In this document: piece after piece, positions 17,773 through 26,814 of the stretch
Numbering within the stretch: the stretch's first letter is position 1
Layout of the letters: the number at the start of each line of letters is the position of its first letter
DNA from: Marinobacterium halophilum
GTDB lineage: Bacteria > Pseudomonadota > Gammaproteobacteria > Pseudomonadales > Balneatricaceae
DNA length: 64,000 nucleotides
NCBI RefSeq assembly: GCF_003014615.1
Contig: NZ_PYGI01000023.1
Location: 1-64,000 of the forward strand
Reading direction: 5' to 3'
Translations under genes and position numbers: made by a program
Notes under the pieces: generated by a model
What the model saw: only the letters and a program-made list of their open reading frames with translations
Databases searched by the model: none
Told to the model about the DNA's origin: nothing

Positions 17773-19692
17773 TTAGTCGATACCCAGAGCTTTCATACGC
17801 CGGTACAGGGTCGCTCGGCTGACACCCAACGCTTCGGCAGCGGCTGTTACCTTGCCTTTATGCTGCTCTAATGCCTGGCGGATCAATACTTCCTGGGTTT
17901 CCTGCAAGGTTCCTCGCAGTGCGGGAGGCGCATCCAGCTCTTGTAGAAAATCGTCACTCAGATGCTCGTCAGTCAACACAGTTTCCTGTGGCTCCATAAA
18001 TGCCAGCGCCACTTTCAACACCATCTCCAATTGGCGAAAATTACCCGGCCATGCATATTCGACCAGCTGCCCCTGCAGGTCAGGATCAAGGGATACCTCT
18101 GAGCACCCCAATTGCGCTAGCAAGCGCTGACAAAGAGCATTGAAGTTCTTGCGTTCACGCAGCGCAGGCAGACTGACACTGATACCATTAAGGCGGTAAT
18201 ACAGGTCTTCGCGGAAAGTCCCCTCTGCCACCATCTGCTTGAGGTTGCGGTGAGTCGCACCAATAAGCGCAATATCCAGTGCGACCTCTTCCCCACCACC
18301 CAAGGGTGCCACCATGCGTTCCTGCAACACTCTCAGTAAACGCGCCTGAATTGATAAGGGCATATCACCAATTTCGTCCAAGAACAGGGTGCCACCGTTG
18401 GCCTGCTGAAAGCGGCCCATCATTCCGCCCTTACGCGAGCCGGTAAAGGCGCCTTCTCGATAACCAAACAGTTCAGATTCGATCAGTCCTTCTGGAATTG
18501 CGGCACAGTTCACCGCTACAAAAGGCTGCTTACGGCGTAAGCTTCCGTCATGCAGAGCCTTGGCAGCAACTTCTTTGCCACTGCCGGTTTCCCCATGTAA
18601 CAACACCGGGATCTCTTGCCCCATCGCACGTGCCGCCATCCGCATGGACCGTTGTAGCCGAGGCTCATCTGCCGCAAAATGCTCGACAGGATCGGTCGAC
18701 GGTTGCTGCTGCCGTGTCGGCGGCGAAATCTGCTTTACTGGCGTAGCTGGCAGCAGACGGTCGGGAAATTGCAAAAGTTCGCAATAGAGTTCGCCAGCAC
18801 GAGTCTGGACCGAAGCAATCCTTTGCCGCAGGCAAGTATTAAGCAGTACTCCAACACTTTCACCAACCAGTTCATCGATTGTTTTGCCAACCAGCAACTC
18901 CCGCGCTCGCCCCAACAGCTGACAGCCCTGCTCGTTGATCGCCAACACATGGCCATCTTCCCCCAGTGCCACCAGTCCCTGCCACGCGGAGCGAAGAAAT
19001 TGCTGACGAGGATGAAACGCGATCACGACCTGGTTCTGGTATTGGCTGGCAAACAGACGCCCCTCTATGTTTCGGGCAGCTAATTGAATAATGCCAAGGG
19101 TATCTTGCGGTTGGTCATTACGCCCTATTCGGGTCAGATCAAGCACTCCCATCAGCTGACCATCGGCATCAAAGAAAGGTGATGATGCACAGGAAAAATG
19201 GGCTATATTATCGAGAAAGTGCTCTTCTTCATTAATTACGATGGCACGCCGTTCGACGACAGCCGTTCCCAGAGCATTAGTGCCGCGATTGTCTTCACTC
19301 CAGGAAACACCTTGTCTTAGTGCCATTCGCTTCAATGGCGACAAAACATGATCACACCCTTCCATGCTCAGCAATCGGGCGTCAGCATTCGCCAGCAAGA
19401 CCAGGCCCTGATCTCCAAACTGGTGCGTCAGCTGTTCAATTTCGGGCATGGCAACGTGCAGCAGCAACTCGTGCTGGTCCCTGAACGCTATTAGGTCGGA
19501 CACATCATCGATAATGCGCCCCTGATCACTTGAGCATTCAAGGCCTGCATCAAGACTGCGCCGCCACGAAGCCGCTATTTCATCGCGCAGATAGCCCTCA
19601 GGCAACTGCCCTTCGGACTGCAAACGTTCACGCGCAATGCGCGCAGCATGGACAGGATCACTGATTAAATCCTGACGTAACCGGGGTGCCAT
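17773..19692 (-). CDS. Sigma-54-dependent enhancer-binding regulator, AcoR-like
   Basis: 639 residues. The N-terminal AcoR-type region (PEGYLRDEIAASWRRSLDAG and a GAF-like sensor, about 60-200), a PAS-like linker, an AAA+ sigma-54 interaction domain with GETGSGKE near 366 and the sigma-54 contact loop GAFTGSRKGG near 412, Walker B TLFLDEIG, and a C-terminal Fis-type helix-turn-helix (AAAEALGVSRATLYRRM). It would open sigma-54 promoters in response to a small effector; relatives sense acetoin, alcohols or aldehydes. ATG 19692 has AAGAGG upstream and gives the family start. Two sigma-54 elements with paired CTGT-N11-ACAG elements lie at 26516-26814, making those genes its likely targets. Confidence 0.92.
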   Translation of the reverse strand: MAPRLRQDLISDPVHAARIARERLQSEGQLPEGYLRDEIAASWRRSLDAGLECSSDQGRIIDDVSDLIAFRDQHELLLHVAMPEIEQLTHQFGDQGLVLLANADARLLSMEGCDHVLSPLKRMALRQGVSWSEDNRGTNALGTAVVERRAIVINEEEHFLDNIAHFSCASSPFFDADGQLMGVLDLTRIGRNDQPQDTLGIIQLAARNIEGRLFASQYQNQVVIAFHPRQQFLRSAWQGLVALGEDGHVLAINEQGCQLLGRARELLVGKTIDELVGESVGVLLNTCLRQRIASVQTRAGELYCELLQFPDRLLPATPVKQISPPTRQQQPSTDPVEHFAADEPRLQRSMRMAARAMGQEIPVLLHGETGSGKEVAAKALHDGSLRRKQPFVAVNCAAIPEGLIESELFGYREGAFTGSRKGGMMGRFQQANGGTLFLDEIGDMPLSIQARLLRVLQERMVAPLGGGEEVALDIALIGATHRNLKQMVAEGTFREDLYYRLNGISVSLPALRERKNFNALCQRLLAQLGCSEVSLDPDLQGQLVEYAWPGNFRQLEMVLKVALAFMEPQETVLTDEHLSDDFLQELDAPPALRGTLQETQEVLIRQALEQHKGKVTAAAEALGVSRATLYRRMKALGID

Positions 19693-19887
19693 AATGTCGG
19701 CCTCTTTATTTTTATTTTCCCGAAAATGTAACAGCATTACGCTCACCTTTGTATACGTCAAAGACACACCGGGTGCAAACACCGGCGCCCCTGCATACAC
19801 TGAAGCAATATATGGGCCACACCCAACACGAACATCTCCCGATCAAAGCTGTCAGATTCGTATGACTGTTCACAGGAGGATTACCCC

Positions 19888-20400
19888 ATGCAGAATCGCT
19901 ACCGCCTTCTTGCCTGCGCTCTATTGCTCAGTGGCTGTGCGTCAATCCCAGAGGAACTTCGCCCGACCACAGAGCAGTCACTGCTGCCATTCACGGAGGT
20001 AACCCAAACTCAGGAAGTCAGCTTGGCCCGCTGGGGAGGAGAAATTACCGAAGTCAGAAACCAGGCGGAAGGCAGTGAAATAGAGGTCGTTCAATTTGCG
20101 CTCAATACAAGTGGCCGCCCACTGAAAAGCGACCGGAGTGACGGACGCTTCCTGATCCGAGTACCGTCTTTTATCGATCCTGCGATCTACACCTCTGGTC
20201 GTTTAGTCACGGCACTGGGGGAGTTTTCCGGCACGGAACAGGGTGCTGTCGGTAATCAGCCCTATACATTTCCGATTTTGAAAGCCCGGTCGGTACACCT
20301 TTGGCCAGAGATCAAAGACCCACCCGAGCGCTGTAGCTGCGATCCCTTTTTCAACAGCCCCTTGATGATGCGTCCGATCATTGTGGTACCGCGTGAATAG
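19888..20400 (+). CDS. Slp-family outer-membrane lipoprotein
   Basis: 170 residues with a lipoprotein signal peptide whose lipobox is LLSGC, so Cys17-18 would be lipidated. The body (EVRNQAEGSEIEVVQFALNTSGRP, quoted in part: EIEVVQFALNTSGRP) and the segment RFLIRVPSFIDPAIY followed by GRLVTALGEFSG match the Slp/YeaY starvation-lipoprotein family. These are small outer-membrane lipoproteins of poorly known function linked to stationary phase and acid stress. AGGAGG sits upstream of the ATG. It is divergent from the sigma-54 regulator and convergent with porin2, so it is probably monocistronic and may have no part in amine use. Confidence 0.82.
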   Translation: MQNRYRLLACALLLSGCASIPEELRPTTEQSLLPFTEVTQTQEVSLARWGGEITEVRNQAEGSEIEVVQFALNTSGRPLKSDRSDGRFLIRVPSFIDPAIYTSGRLVTALGEFSGTEQGAVGNQPYTFPILKARSVHLWPEIKDPPERCSCDPFFNSPLMMRPIIVVPRE

Positions 20401-20411
20401 CACTCAATAAA

Positions 20412-20437
20412 CTAAAAAGGGCAGCACATGCTGCCCT
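20412..20437 (-). terminator. Intrinsic terminator after porin2
   Basis: The stem AGGGCAGC/GCTGCCCT (20418-20425 with 20430-20437) has a four-base loop. On the minus strand it is followed by TTTTTAG. It closes the qhpA1-D1-C1-B1-porin2 transcript; the plus side has no T-run. Confidence 0.85.
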
Positions 20438-20460
20438 GAAAGGGAAAAGGCTAAACAGGA

Positions 20461-21789
20461 TTAAAACGGCACAATTGCGATCACCTGGCCATACACATTG
20501 GTGTCATTGCTGCCGATCTGGGAGCCACCTGCGGCCGAACTGTTATCCGGCGAATAGAAGCCGATTAACGGGCTGACGATCAGGTTAGGGGTTACTGTCC
20601 ACTCGGCGTAAATGTCAATCTCTTGGCCATCCAGCGCCCCACTGCCACCAGCAGTATCATTGAAATCGAAAAACAGTGCTCCAATGCTCAACATTTCCGT
20701 TGGCGTCGCTTTCACACCTATATGGTGGACATCGGTCGCGGAGTTGAAAGGACCTGCATAGTTAGCCGCAACCTCTCCCTGGAACCAAGTGCCATAGCCC
20801 CGGTTGAAACCAAAGAACAGCGGGTCAAAACCTTCATCAAAACTGGCATAGCGGTAATTCACACCAGGTGACCAAGGCAAGTCTGCAAAGGTCCAGCCCG
20901 CTTCGGCATACCAGGCATCACCATCTTTGCGTGTGTTATCACCCTGATCCTGAGTCACGAACTCGCCGGAAAGGAACAGGTTTTCGACACCCGCATTACC
21001 CTGATAACGCGTACTCAACGTCTGCTGTCCATCGCGATGAGTATAACCCAGTGCCTGAGCATACTTGTCATTCACATCCATGCCTTCGATATAGGCCACA
21101 CCGAATGTACCCTCAGGGGTGACATACTCTGCGTTAATGCCTGCCAACTCGGTCATCGCCTGCGCCGGGTTATCGGATTCAATCCAGAAAAGGTCTGCGC
21201 GCAGACCGTTGGCACCTCCGATACGAGCAATGGCAGTACGGTCAAACGCTTTGCGCGCTGCCAACCAATACGCGCCACCACGATCAAAGTCATAACCTCC
21301 GCCGTTCAATGCATCGCCTAGGTTCAGCGAATCCCCATTGATGAGGAAACCATCGCCAATGGAAAAATTTTGACGACCAAAAGACAGGTCCAAACCATCT
21401 TCACCCAACACCGGGATCAGGTTACCGGAATGCCATCCAAGGTAGGCATCCTCAAGGTCGGTATCGCTTTCGTCACCGGAGGTAAAGCCACCTGCATCAC
21501 CATCCCCCCAGCTCCCCGAGCTGACCACATTCAGACCCGCATAAAGACTGCTTCCCGAATTGTATGTGTGATGTCCAGAAAAGCCATACTTGATATAGCC
21601 TTCCTGCCAGTCAGAACCACCCCCTTTCGTTTTCGCTCCTTGGTTGTAGTTTTCCTCACTGGTAAAGATACCGAAGACCGCTTCAATATCGAGATTCAGT
21701 TCAGTGCCATTTTCACTGTAGAGGTTATAGGCCGACGCCGGGGTTGAGATCAGTGCCGCTAAGGCGGTAGCCAGAATCGTTTTTTGCAT
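20461..21789 (-). CDS. Outer-membrane beta-barrel protein, porin-like (porin2)
   Basis: 442 residues: a signal peptide (MQKTILATALAALISTPASA) cleaved before YNLYSENG, a beta-rich Gly/Asp/aromatic body, and the C-terminal IAIVPF ending in Phe. It is a close paralogue of the protein at 16225-17541; differences cluster in probable loops, such as the Lys/Gly-rich insertion before SDWQEGYIKYG. GGAG lies upstream of ATG 21789. It is 90 bp downstream of qhpB1 on the same strand, behind a hairpin, so it is probably the last gene of the first amine dehydrogenase operon. A substrate channel for amines is the simplest reading, but the family is not recognised. Confidence 0.82.
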   Translation of the reverse strand: MQKTILATALAALISTPASAYNLYSENGTELNLDIEAVFGIFTSEENYNQGAKTKGGGSDWQEGYIKYGFSGHHTYNSGSSLYAGLNVVSSGSWGDGDAGGFTSGDESDTDLEDAYLGWHSGNLIPVLGEDGLDLSFGRQNFSIGDGFLINGDSLNLGDALNGGGYDFDRGGAYWLAARKAFDRTAIARIGGANGLRADLFWIESDNPAQAMTELAGINAEYVTPEGTFGVAYIEGMDVNDKYAQALGYTHRDGQQTLSTRYQGNAGVENLFLSGEFVTQDQGDNTRKDGDAWYAEAGWTFADLPWSPGVNYRYASFDEGFDPLFFGFNRGYGTWFQGEVAANYAGPFNSATDVHHIGVKATPTEMLSIGALFFDFNDTAGGSGALDGQEIDIYAEWTVTPNLIVSPLIGFYSPDNSSAAGGSQIGSNDTNVYGQVIAIVPF

Positions 21790-21813
21790 CAGTGTTTCTC
21801 CTGAGTCCCTGTC

Positions 21814-21839
21814 GAAAAGGCCCGGACCACGATCCGGGC
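21814..21839 (-). terminator. Terminator-like hairpin between qhpB1 and porin2
   Basis: The minus strand folds GCCCGGA with TCCGGGC (21820-21826 with 21833-21839, 6-nt loop), followed by CTTTTC. The T-run is short, so it may only weaken read-through into porin2. Cluster 2 has a stronger hairpin at the matching place, after qhpB2. Confidence 0.5.
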
Positions 21840-21879
21840 AAGCCTGCCAGTGCATGGGAGCAGACAGGGGGTTATGACA

Positions 21880-23004
21880 CTATCGAATGAATATCTGGGA
21901 AGTCGATATCGCCATATCGCCGCCGGGTAGCTGGATATTACCCAGCTTTTCCATGCTGTCAGCGTTGTAGATGGCGACATCATTAAACGTACCGCCCAGA
22001 TAAATCTTGCTACCGTCATGATTGATGGCAATGCAGTAATAGGAGTGATCGAGTTCAGCTGCCTGCACCAATTCTTTCTTCTTGATATCGTATTTAGCTA
22101 GACGGTTCAGAACGCCATACACCAGGTTCGGATCTTTGGGTGACCGTATACCTGTAAAGTAGATCTCAGTAAGAGGGCCAAAGTCCGTGGTTTCAGTTTC
22201 CCCGGTTTCCAGATTCACATTCATAAAACCATAGATCCAGTCCGCCGTTTCAAGGTTGTAACTTTCATCCTGGAATTTCGCTGTGGTGTAAAGGATGGTG
22301 AAATCCTTGGATGGCGATTGGATTGGCCAGGCATTCAACACATCAGGCGGGGCATACAACGGACGCTGCCAGTTACGACTGGGAATCGCCACATCCACTT
22401 TACCTGTATTCACATCCACCTTGTAAATGTCGGCACCAGCCATGTAGAGGGTGCCATCATCACCAGTCTGCATCACCGTCACCTGACGTGGCGACGGAAA
22501 CGTACGTATCGGTTTGGCATTAAGCCCGGCACCGGTGTCATACACAGCAAGGCGGGGCGGCTGCACCCGATAATGATCGCGATACAGCATCGTGGGATTC
22601 TGCACCGCATACAGTTCGTTACCGTCGGCACTTATGGCAAAAGAGAAAATCGATTTGGTTCGTTCACCTTTTTGCAGCGACATGGAGGCATGGAAAGTCA
22701 CTTCACAGTTATCCAGATTGACCCCGTAAATATCCTCATAATGATTATTGAGAATGTAGGCGGTCTTACCATCTGGCGCGATCTGAGTAACACCTGGGCC
22801 AAATGCGTCCGGCAGCTCACAGCTTTTATAAAGCTGATCGGTCTGTAAGTCGATGACGTGTATATTGTTGGGGTAGTTGGCCACCACCATATACTCGTGC
22901 TCCTTTTCAAGCGCCGGCTCCTTGGCCAGCACACTGCCGGGAAGTAATACTCCCAAAATCAGCGCGGCAACAGGCATCAGTGATGTAAGTTGTTTGTTAT
23001 CCAT
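21880..23004 (-). CDS. qhpB: Quinohemoprotein amine dehydrogenase beta subunit, copy 1
   Basis: 374 residues: a signal peptide (PVAALILGVLLPGSVLA) then a seven-bladed beta-propeller visible as repeated NNIHVIDLQTD-like and DGTLYMAGADIYKVD-like blocks. In QHNDH the beta subunit forms the propeller that, with the gamma subunit, lines the active site in the periplasm. ATG 23004 is chosen because GAGGGTGA lies about ten bases upstream; a TTG two codons earlier is too close to it. It is the fourth gene of qhpA-D-C-B order, 18 bp after qhpC1. Its sequence is clearly homologous to copy 2 at 48932-50050 but diverged, for example in the C-terminal blade. Confidence 0.92.
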   Translation of the reverse strand: MDNKQLTSLMPVAALILGVLLPGSVLAKEPALEKEHEYMVVANYPNNIHVIDLQTDQLYKSCELPDAFGPGVTQIAPDGKTAYILNNHYEDIYGVNLDNCEVTFHASMSLQKGERTKSIFSFAISADGNELYAVQNPTMLYRDHYRVQPPRLAVYDTGAGLNAKPIRTFPSPRQVTVMQTGDDGTLYMAGADIYKVDVNTGKVDVAIPSRNWQRPLYAPPDVLNAWPIQSPSKDFTILYTTAKFQDESYNLETADWIYGFMNVNLETGETETTDFGPLTEIYFTGIRSPKDPNLVYGVLNRLAKYDIKKKELVQAAELDHSYYCIAINHDGSKIYLGGTFNDVAIYNADSMEKLGNIQLPGGDMAISTSQIFIR

Positions 23005-23022
23005 TATCAAATCACCCTCAGC

Positions 23023-23349
23023 TTAGTTCTTGTCTTGCGGGAACACGGTACCCAGATTGCGCCAGTCATCTTTCGAATTCATCGCATCCTTGTTCCAGTC
23101 CGGGTACGTGTTCATCATGTCCGGCACCTGAGCCGGCCACCAGCATGGATCGGCACAACCATAGAGATCGGCTTCCATCGGCTGACACAGTGAGGTCACA
23201 CCACCAAAGGCATCGATCTCCCAGCCCGGGTCAGTGGTCGCAGTACAGCCTGCCAGTGAACTCATGGCCACAACCTCTTCCACGCTGTCATCAGCAACCG
23301 CCTGACTCAGCAGTTGCGCCTTGTTATTGATCGCTTTGAGATGTTTCAT
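23023..23349 (-). CDS. qhpC: Quinohemoprotein amine dehydrogenase gamma subunit (CTQ peptide precursor), copy 1
   Basis: 108 residues: a 28-residue leader ([16 protein letters not shown] to EEVVA) and a mature chain starting MSSLAGC. Counting from that Met, all known modification sites are present: Cys7-Glu16, Cys27-Asp33 and Cys41-Asp49 for the three thioether bridges, and Cys37-Trp43 for the cysteine tryptophylquinone cofactor. The leader length equals that of the Paracoccus precursor. The protein is bridged by QhpD, hydroxylated at Trp by QhpG, cut by QhpE and exported by QhpF; those roles come from established QHNDH work. It begins one base after the qhpD1 stop, with GGAGGG upstream. Confidence 0.96.
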   Translation of the reverse strand: MKHLKAINNKAQLLSQAVADDSVEEVVAMSSLAGCTATTDPGWEIDAFGGVTSLCQPMEADLYGCADPCWWPAQVPDMMNTYPDWNKDAMNSKDDWRNLGTVFPQDKN

Positions 23350-23350
23350 A

Positions 23351-24781
23351 TCAGTGCGCCCTCCGCGGCGAGATAAACTGGTCTATGAAGGCGGGGTTAG
23401 CCGCCATGATGCGGCTGTAGACTTCGATGCCGAAGTCGACCCAGTCTCGCATCAGGTCACAGTAGTGATAGGTCGGATGGGTGGGGTCGCCATACCGGGC
23501 GTAGCTCTCGTGGTAACAGCCACCTGAGCAGAGGTTGCGAATACGACAGCTGGCACAACCGGTATCAGTGCGGTCCAGCCGTTTGGACAGGAAGTCCCCC
23601 AACTCAACATGTTGCACACCGCTTTTAACGTTGCCGAAGGTCGGCATATCTGAGCCGGTGAACCGGTGACATAGGTTCAATTCGCCTTCATGATCCACCG
23701 CCAGCATCTTGAGTCCGGCTCCGCAAGGCAGCGCTTTCTTGTGCCCTTCATGCAGATCCGTGATCAACTGATGCATATTGGAGAACCCAATATTGCGGTG
23801 CTCCAGTGCGGCCTCAAGATAGCGTTGCCCCAGTCGTTTCATACCGGCAAACACTTCGATCAACTCCTCTGAGCTGAGGTTAAAGGTGGAGACATCACCG
23901 GAAGTGACCGGCGCAAATCCCACTTCGGAAAACCCCATCTCGTTGAACAGGTGATCCCATATCCGCTCAACCTCAGTGGTGCCTTTGGTCAGTGTGACTC
24001 GTGCCCCGATCGGGCGTGAATCGTACCGCTCCAGCAGGCGCTGCGCCTTGCGGCGTACCACATCATAAGTGCCCTGCCCGCCCACGGTGATCCGGTTCTT
24101 GTCGTGGATCGCCTTGGGCCCGTCCATGCTGACCGACAGCCCGAACCGGTGCGCGTTAAGCCAGTCGATGATTTCATCCGTGAGCAGCGTGGCGTTGGTG
24201 GTCATGACAAAATCCACCGGCTTGCCAAGCTCGGCGAACCGACGTTCGCAATATTCCACCATCGCCGTGATCAGAGGGCGGTTGCTGAGCGGCTCACCGC
24301 CAAAGAACACAACGGTGTAGCGCTCTTCATCCGGCGATTCTCGCAGCAGCATCTCCACCGAGTCGATGGCGGTTTGCAACTCCATCTTGCGCCCGGCAGA
24401 CGGGGTATCCAGGTCTTCCTTGTAGCAATAAGTACAGCTGAGGTTACAGCCGGTATTGACGTTCAGTACCACCGTGGTCAGTGGAAACTGATCAACTCTG
24501 CGTGTGCCGATCTCGTCGGTCAGCGGTCGACCATCATTCACCAGTTCCAAAGCCAGCAGTTCGCGCACTGTTTCCATGATCTCCTGTTCAGAAAAACAGT
24601 TGCTCAAATCTGACACCAATACTTCGGCCGGTTCTGCACCCTTGCGTAGCCGGTCAAAAATATCCGAGGTTAGACGATCCAGTGCAAACAGCGAGCTTGA
24701 CGGGATATGGAACAGCATTCGGGTCTCCCCGACCTGCACTTCGTGCAGATTGTGTTCAACCAAGTTGAGTACAGCGCCCAT
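23351..24781 (-). CDS. qhpD: Radical SAM/SPASM enzyme forming thioether bridges in QhpC, copy 1
   Basis: 476 residues. The radical-SAM cluster motif is CNLSCTYC (Cys112, 116, 119), followed by FFGGEPLSN. The C-terminal SPASM region carries further Cys for auxiliary clusters ([38 protein letters not shown]). QhpD abstracts hydrogen from Glu or Asp side chains to link them to Cys in QhpC in the cytoplasm. ATG 24781 has AGGGGAAA upstream and matches the start of copy 2, which has the same length and the same Cys positions; an upstream extension to 24811 is unsupported. It sits between qhpA1 (52-bp gap) and qhpC1 (1-bp gap). Confidence 0.95.
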   Translation of the reverse strand: MGAVLNLVEHNLHEVQVGETRMLFHIPSSSLFALDRLTSDIFDRLRKGAEPAEVLVSDLSNCFSEQEIMETVRELLALELVNDGRPLTDEIGTRRVDQFPLTTVVLNVNTGCNLSCTYCYKEDLDTPSAGRKMELQTAIDSVEMLLRESPDEERYTVVFFGGEPLSNRPLITAMVEYCERRFAELGKPVDFVMTTNATLLTDEIIDWLNAHRFGLSVSMDGPKAIHDKNRITVGGQGTYDVVRRKAQRLLERYDSRPIGARVTLTKGTTEVERIWDHLFNEMGFSEVGFAPVTSGDVSTFNLSSEELIEVFAGMKRLGQRYLEAALEHRNIGFSNMHQLITDLHEGHKKALPCGAGLKMLAVDHEGELNLCHRFTGSDMPTFGNVKSGVQHVELGDFLSKRLDRTDTGCASCRIRNLCSGGCYHESYARYGDPTHPTYHYCDLMRDWVDFGIEVYSRIMAANPAFIDQFISPRRAH

Positions 24782-24833
24782 GCCTATTTCCCCTTTCAGA
24801 TTATCAATCAATACTCTTGGGTTTTACTGTTCA

Positions 24834-26426
24834 TCACGGAATAGGTGGGTTGTTCCAGCGCTGTACGGTCACGATCATCTGACCTTCAGCGCTAAGGGTC
24901 TGCGCTCCATCCTGGACAGTCGCCTGTACCTTCAGGTTACCCGCGTTATTGGTCATCATGCGGCGCTGCGGATTGGGGCCAGCCGCCGCCGGTGTGAACA
25001 CCCCAGTGTTCGCGTTCATCTGACCGCTGAAACGCACGTCACCATCGGCATCAGCTACCTCATTGAACGGTGCAACCGCCCAATTGGCTGGCACCATGCC
25101 AATACGATAGTCGTCATCGGTACCCGGCTTGCCATCAGGGCCCGCCGCCCAGGCTTCGGCTTCAAAACGTGCTTCGACTTTAGGTGTGGAGCTACCGTTG
25201 CCACCAATCCGAGCGACTGCAAATTCAGGCACGACTTTTACTGCGGCGATGCGGTCATAAACAACAAAGCGTTCTCCCTCTATGGCACCGACCGCTGGTG
25301 TACTCACCCCAATGCCATTCGCTGAAGCACGAGCACGTACTCGAATCAGGTCGGGGCTTGCACTGAGGACTTCGACAACGTCAACGCCATTACCCAATAT
25401 CGGCAGACCACTCAAGCCCGTGCCAACAATACTGATTTCCGCTTCGCTACCTGCCTTTATATGGGAGGGTTGCAGCGCCAAGATACGGCTAGTACCCTTG
25501 GCATCGCGCACTGCAACCACATCTGCACCGACTTCATCCTGGTCGCGTAAAAACATGCGACCATTCAGCTGGCCATCATTTAATACAAACACCTGACGCA
25601 TCATCTGATCATTTATTTCGATATTGGCGCGCCATTCATAACCCGTATAGAGAATCGCCTGTCCTGTTCCTGCCAAGACGGTGCCGTCTGCATACTCACC
25701 GGTGAGCGTCAGTGTGAACTGGTCTTCGCCTTCAGCGGATGTCACGTTCATGCGAGCATGGAAATTCCCTTTACCCGGCATATGCCCAGCCAAAGTCCAA
25801 TCACCTGCAACGGGGGCTTCAGCCTGTTGTTGCCAGGCGATCCAGGCCTCGGAGTCAAGGGGTTGTGTCTCGGCCAGCTCCGGCACCATTTTGTTCAACG
25901 CAAGGTCCAGCCAGTCACGATCACGTGCCAATGCCTGAAATTCAGTGGTCGGCCACTGCCCCAGATGGAAGTGCACCAGATGCTCCCATTCTGATGCCGG
26001 ACGTCGTTGCAGCAGCACGCGAGCACCGGAGTGGCAACGAGCACACATTTCGGTGAAGCCCTGGGATTCGAATGATTCCTGGGTGTTTAAACGCCGCTCC
26101 AGAGCATAGCGTGCGCCCTCGGTTTCAGACGGTGCTAAACCTTGACGATCCGCCAGATATTTCACCAACATGCGACGATCCTCGTCACTGATCTCAAGAC
26201 CATGCATTATCTGCATGCGTGCGATAGTCATTAACCAGCCTTCAGGTGTCTTTCGCTGGTGACTAATGCGGCTCCATTGCTGATCGCCTTCCTGAGCATG
26301 GCAGGCCAGGCATTTACCCTGAATGATCTGTTCTGCTTCGGATGCCGCCTGTGATGACTGAGTCGCCAAAGCGACTGCCAGTGCCAGCAGGCCGCTCCCA
26401 AGTGGTTTTAATGCTGTTGTATTCAA
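24834..26426 (-). CDS. qhpA: Quinohemoprotein amine dehydrogenase alpha subunit (dihaem cytochrome c), copy 1
   Basis: 530 residues with a Sec signal peptide (MNTTALKPLGSG to SSQA). Two c-type haem sites are seen, CLACH (Cys39-His43) and CARCH (Cys128-His132), followed by beta-rich domains with VEARFEAEAWAAGPDGKPG-like blocks (core AAGPDGKPGTDDDYR). The alpha subunit takes electrons from the CTQ on the gamma subunit and passes them to periplasmic carriers. The start is a TTG at 26426, because a full GAAGGAGG lies seven bases upstream; an ATG at 26450 lies before that Shine-Dalgarno. First gene of the qhpA1-D1-C1-B1-porin2 operon, under a sigma-54-type promoter at 26516-26530. Confidence 0.94.
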   Translation of the reverse strand: MNTTALKPLGSGLLALAVALATQSSQAASEAEQIIQGKCLACHAQEGDQQWSRISHQRKTPEGWLMTIARMQIMHGLEISDEDRRMLVKYLADRQGLAPSETEGARYALERRLNTQESFESQGFTEMCARCHSGARVLLQRRPASEWEHLVHFHLGQWPTTEFQALARDRDWLDLALNKMVPELAETQPLDSEAWIAWQQQAEAPVAGDWTLAGHMPGKGNFHARMNVTSAEGEDQFTLTLTGEYADGTVLAGTGQAILYTGYEWRANIEINDQMMRQVFVLNDGQLNGRMFLRDQDEVGADVVAVRDAKGTSRILALQPSHIKAGSEAEISIVGTGLSGLPILGNGVDVVEVLSASPDLIRVRARASANGIGVSTPAVGAIEGERFVVYDRIAAVKVVPEFAVARIGGNGSSTPKVEARFEAEAWAAGPDGKPGTDDDYRIGMVPANWAVAPFNEVADADGDVRFSGQMNANTGVFTPAAAGPNPQRRMMTNNAGNLKVQATVQDGAQTLSAEGQMIVTVQRWNNPPIP

Positions 26427-26515
26427 GGTCTGACCTCCTTCTATGGTCATTTCCGAGGGTCTCACTAGAGACACCCGTTGAAAATCAAGGGGCATGTAAA
26501 GTCTCATGGAAATAA

Positions 26516-26530
26516 GCATAGCCTGTGCCA
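26516..26530 (-). promoter_or_regulatory. Sigma-54 promoter of qhpA1
   Basis: The minus strand reads TGGCACAGGCTATGC. The GG of the -24 box and the GC of the -12 box have the required ten bases between them, and TGGCAC is the full -24 consensus. The predicted start is near 26504, about 78 bases before the TTG start codon. Confidence 0.75.
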
Positions 26531-26607
26531 ACTTAACTTTTATCTTAAGAAACAATACCTTGAATAAAGAACTACTACTTTTGACCCCATGCACCCACTT
26601 GCCGGAT

Positions 26608-26626
26608 CTGTTTTAAAACGCGACAG
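26608..26626. promoter_or_regulatory. Candidate enhancer element UAS1 (CTGT-N11-ACAG)
   Basis: CTGT (26608-26611) and ACAG (26623-26626) flank 11 bases; the right arm reads GCGACAG. Its centre lies about 113 bp upstream of the predicted qhpA1 start, a normal distance for a sigma-54 activator site. Confidence 0.5.
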
Positions 26627-26705
26627 CTGTTTCAACCTGACACACCGCCCCTACTACCGCTCCCTGCTGCCTGCTCCCTTTCGCCAAGTGGATCATCACG
26701 CAACG

Positions 26706-26726
26706 CCTGTCTCATTCTGCGACAGG
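26706..26726. promoter_or_regulatory. Candidate enhancer element UAS2 (CCTGTC-N9-GACAGG)
   Basis: A perfect 6-bp inverted repeat with a 9-base spacer, sharing CTGT-N11-ACAG and the GCGACAG right arm with UAS1, 99 bp away. Its centre is about 110 bp upstream of the predicted start of aldehyde dehydrogenase 2. Confidence 0.55.
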
Positions 26727-26799
26727 TTTTAACTCGAAAAACCAACAAACATAAAAATAAATATGTTCACTTTCAAATAGTTATGAGTTTTTTAAAACC

Positions 26800-26814
26800 T
26801 GGCACAGCCATTGC
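26800..26814 (+). promoter_or_regulatory. Sigma-54 promoter of aldehyde dehydrogenase 2
   Basis: TGGCACAGCCATTGC is an almost perfect -24/-12 element (consensus TGGCACG-N4-TTGC). The predicted start is near 26826, about 33 bases before ATG 26859. Confidence 0.88.
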
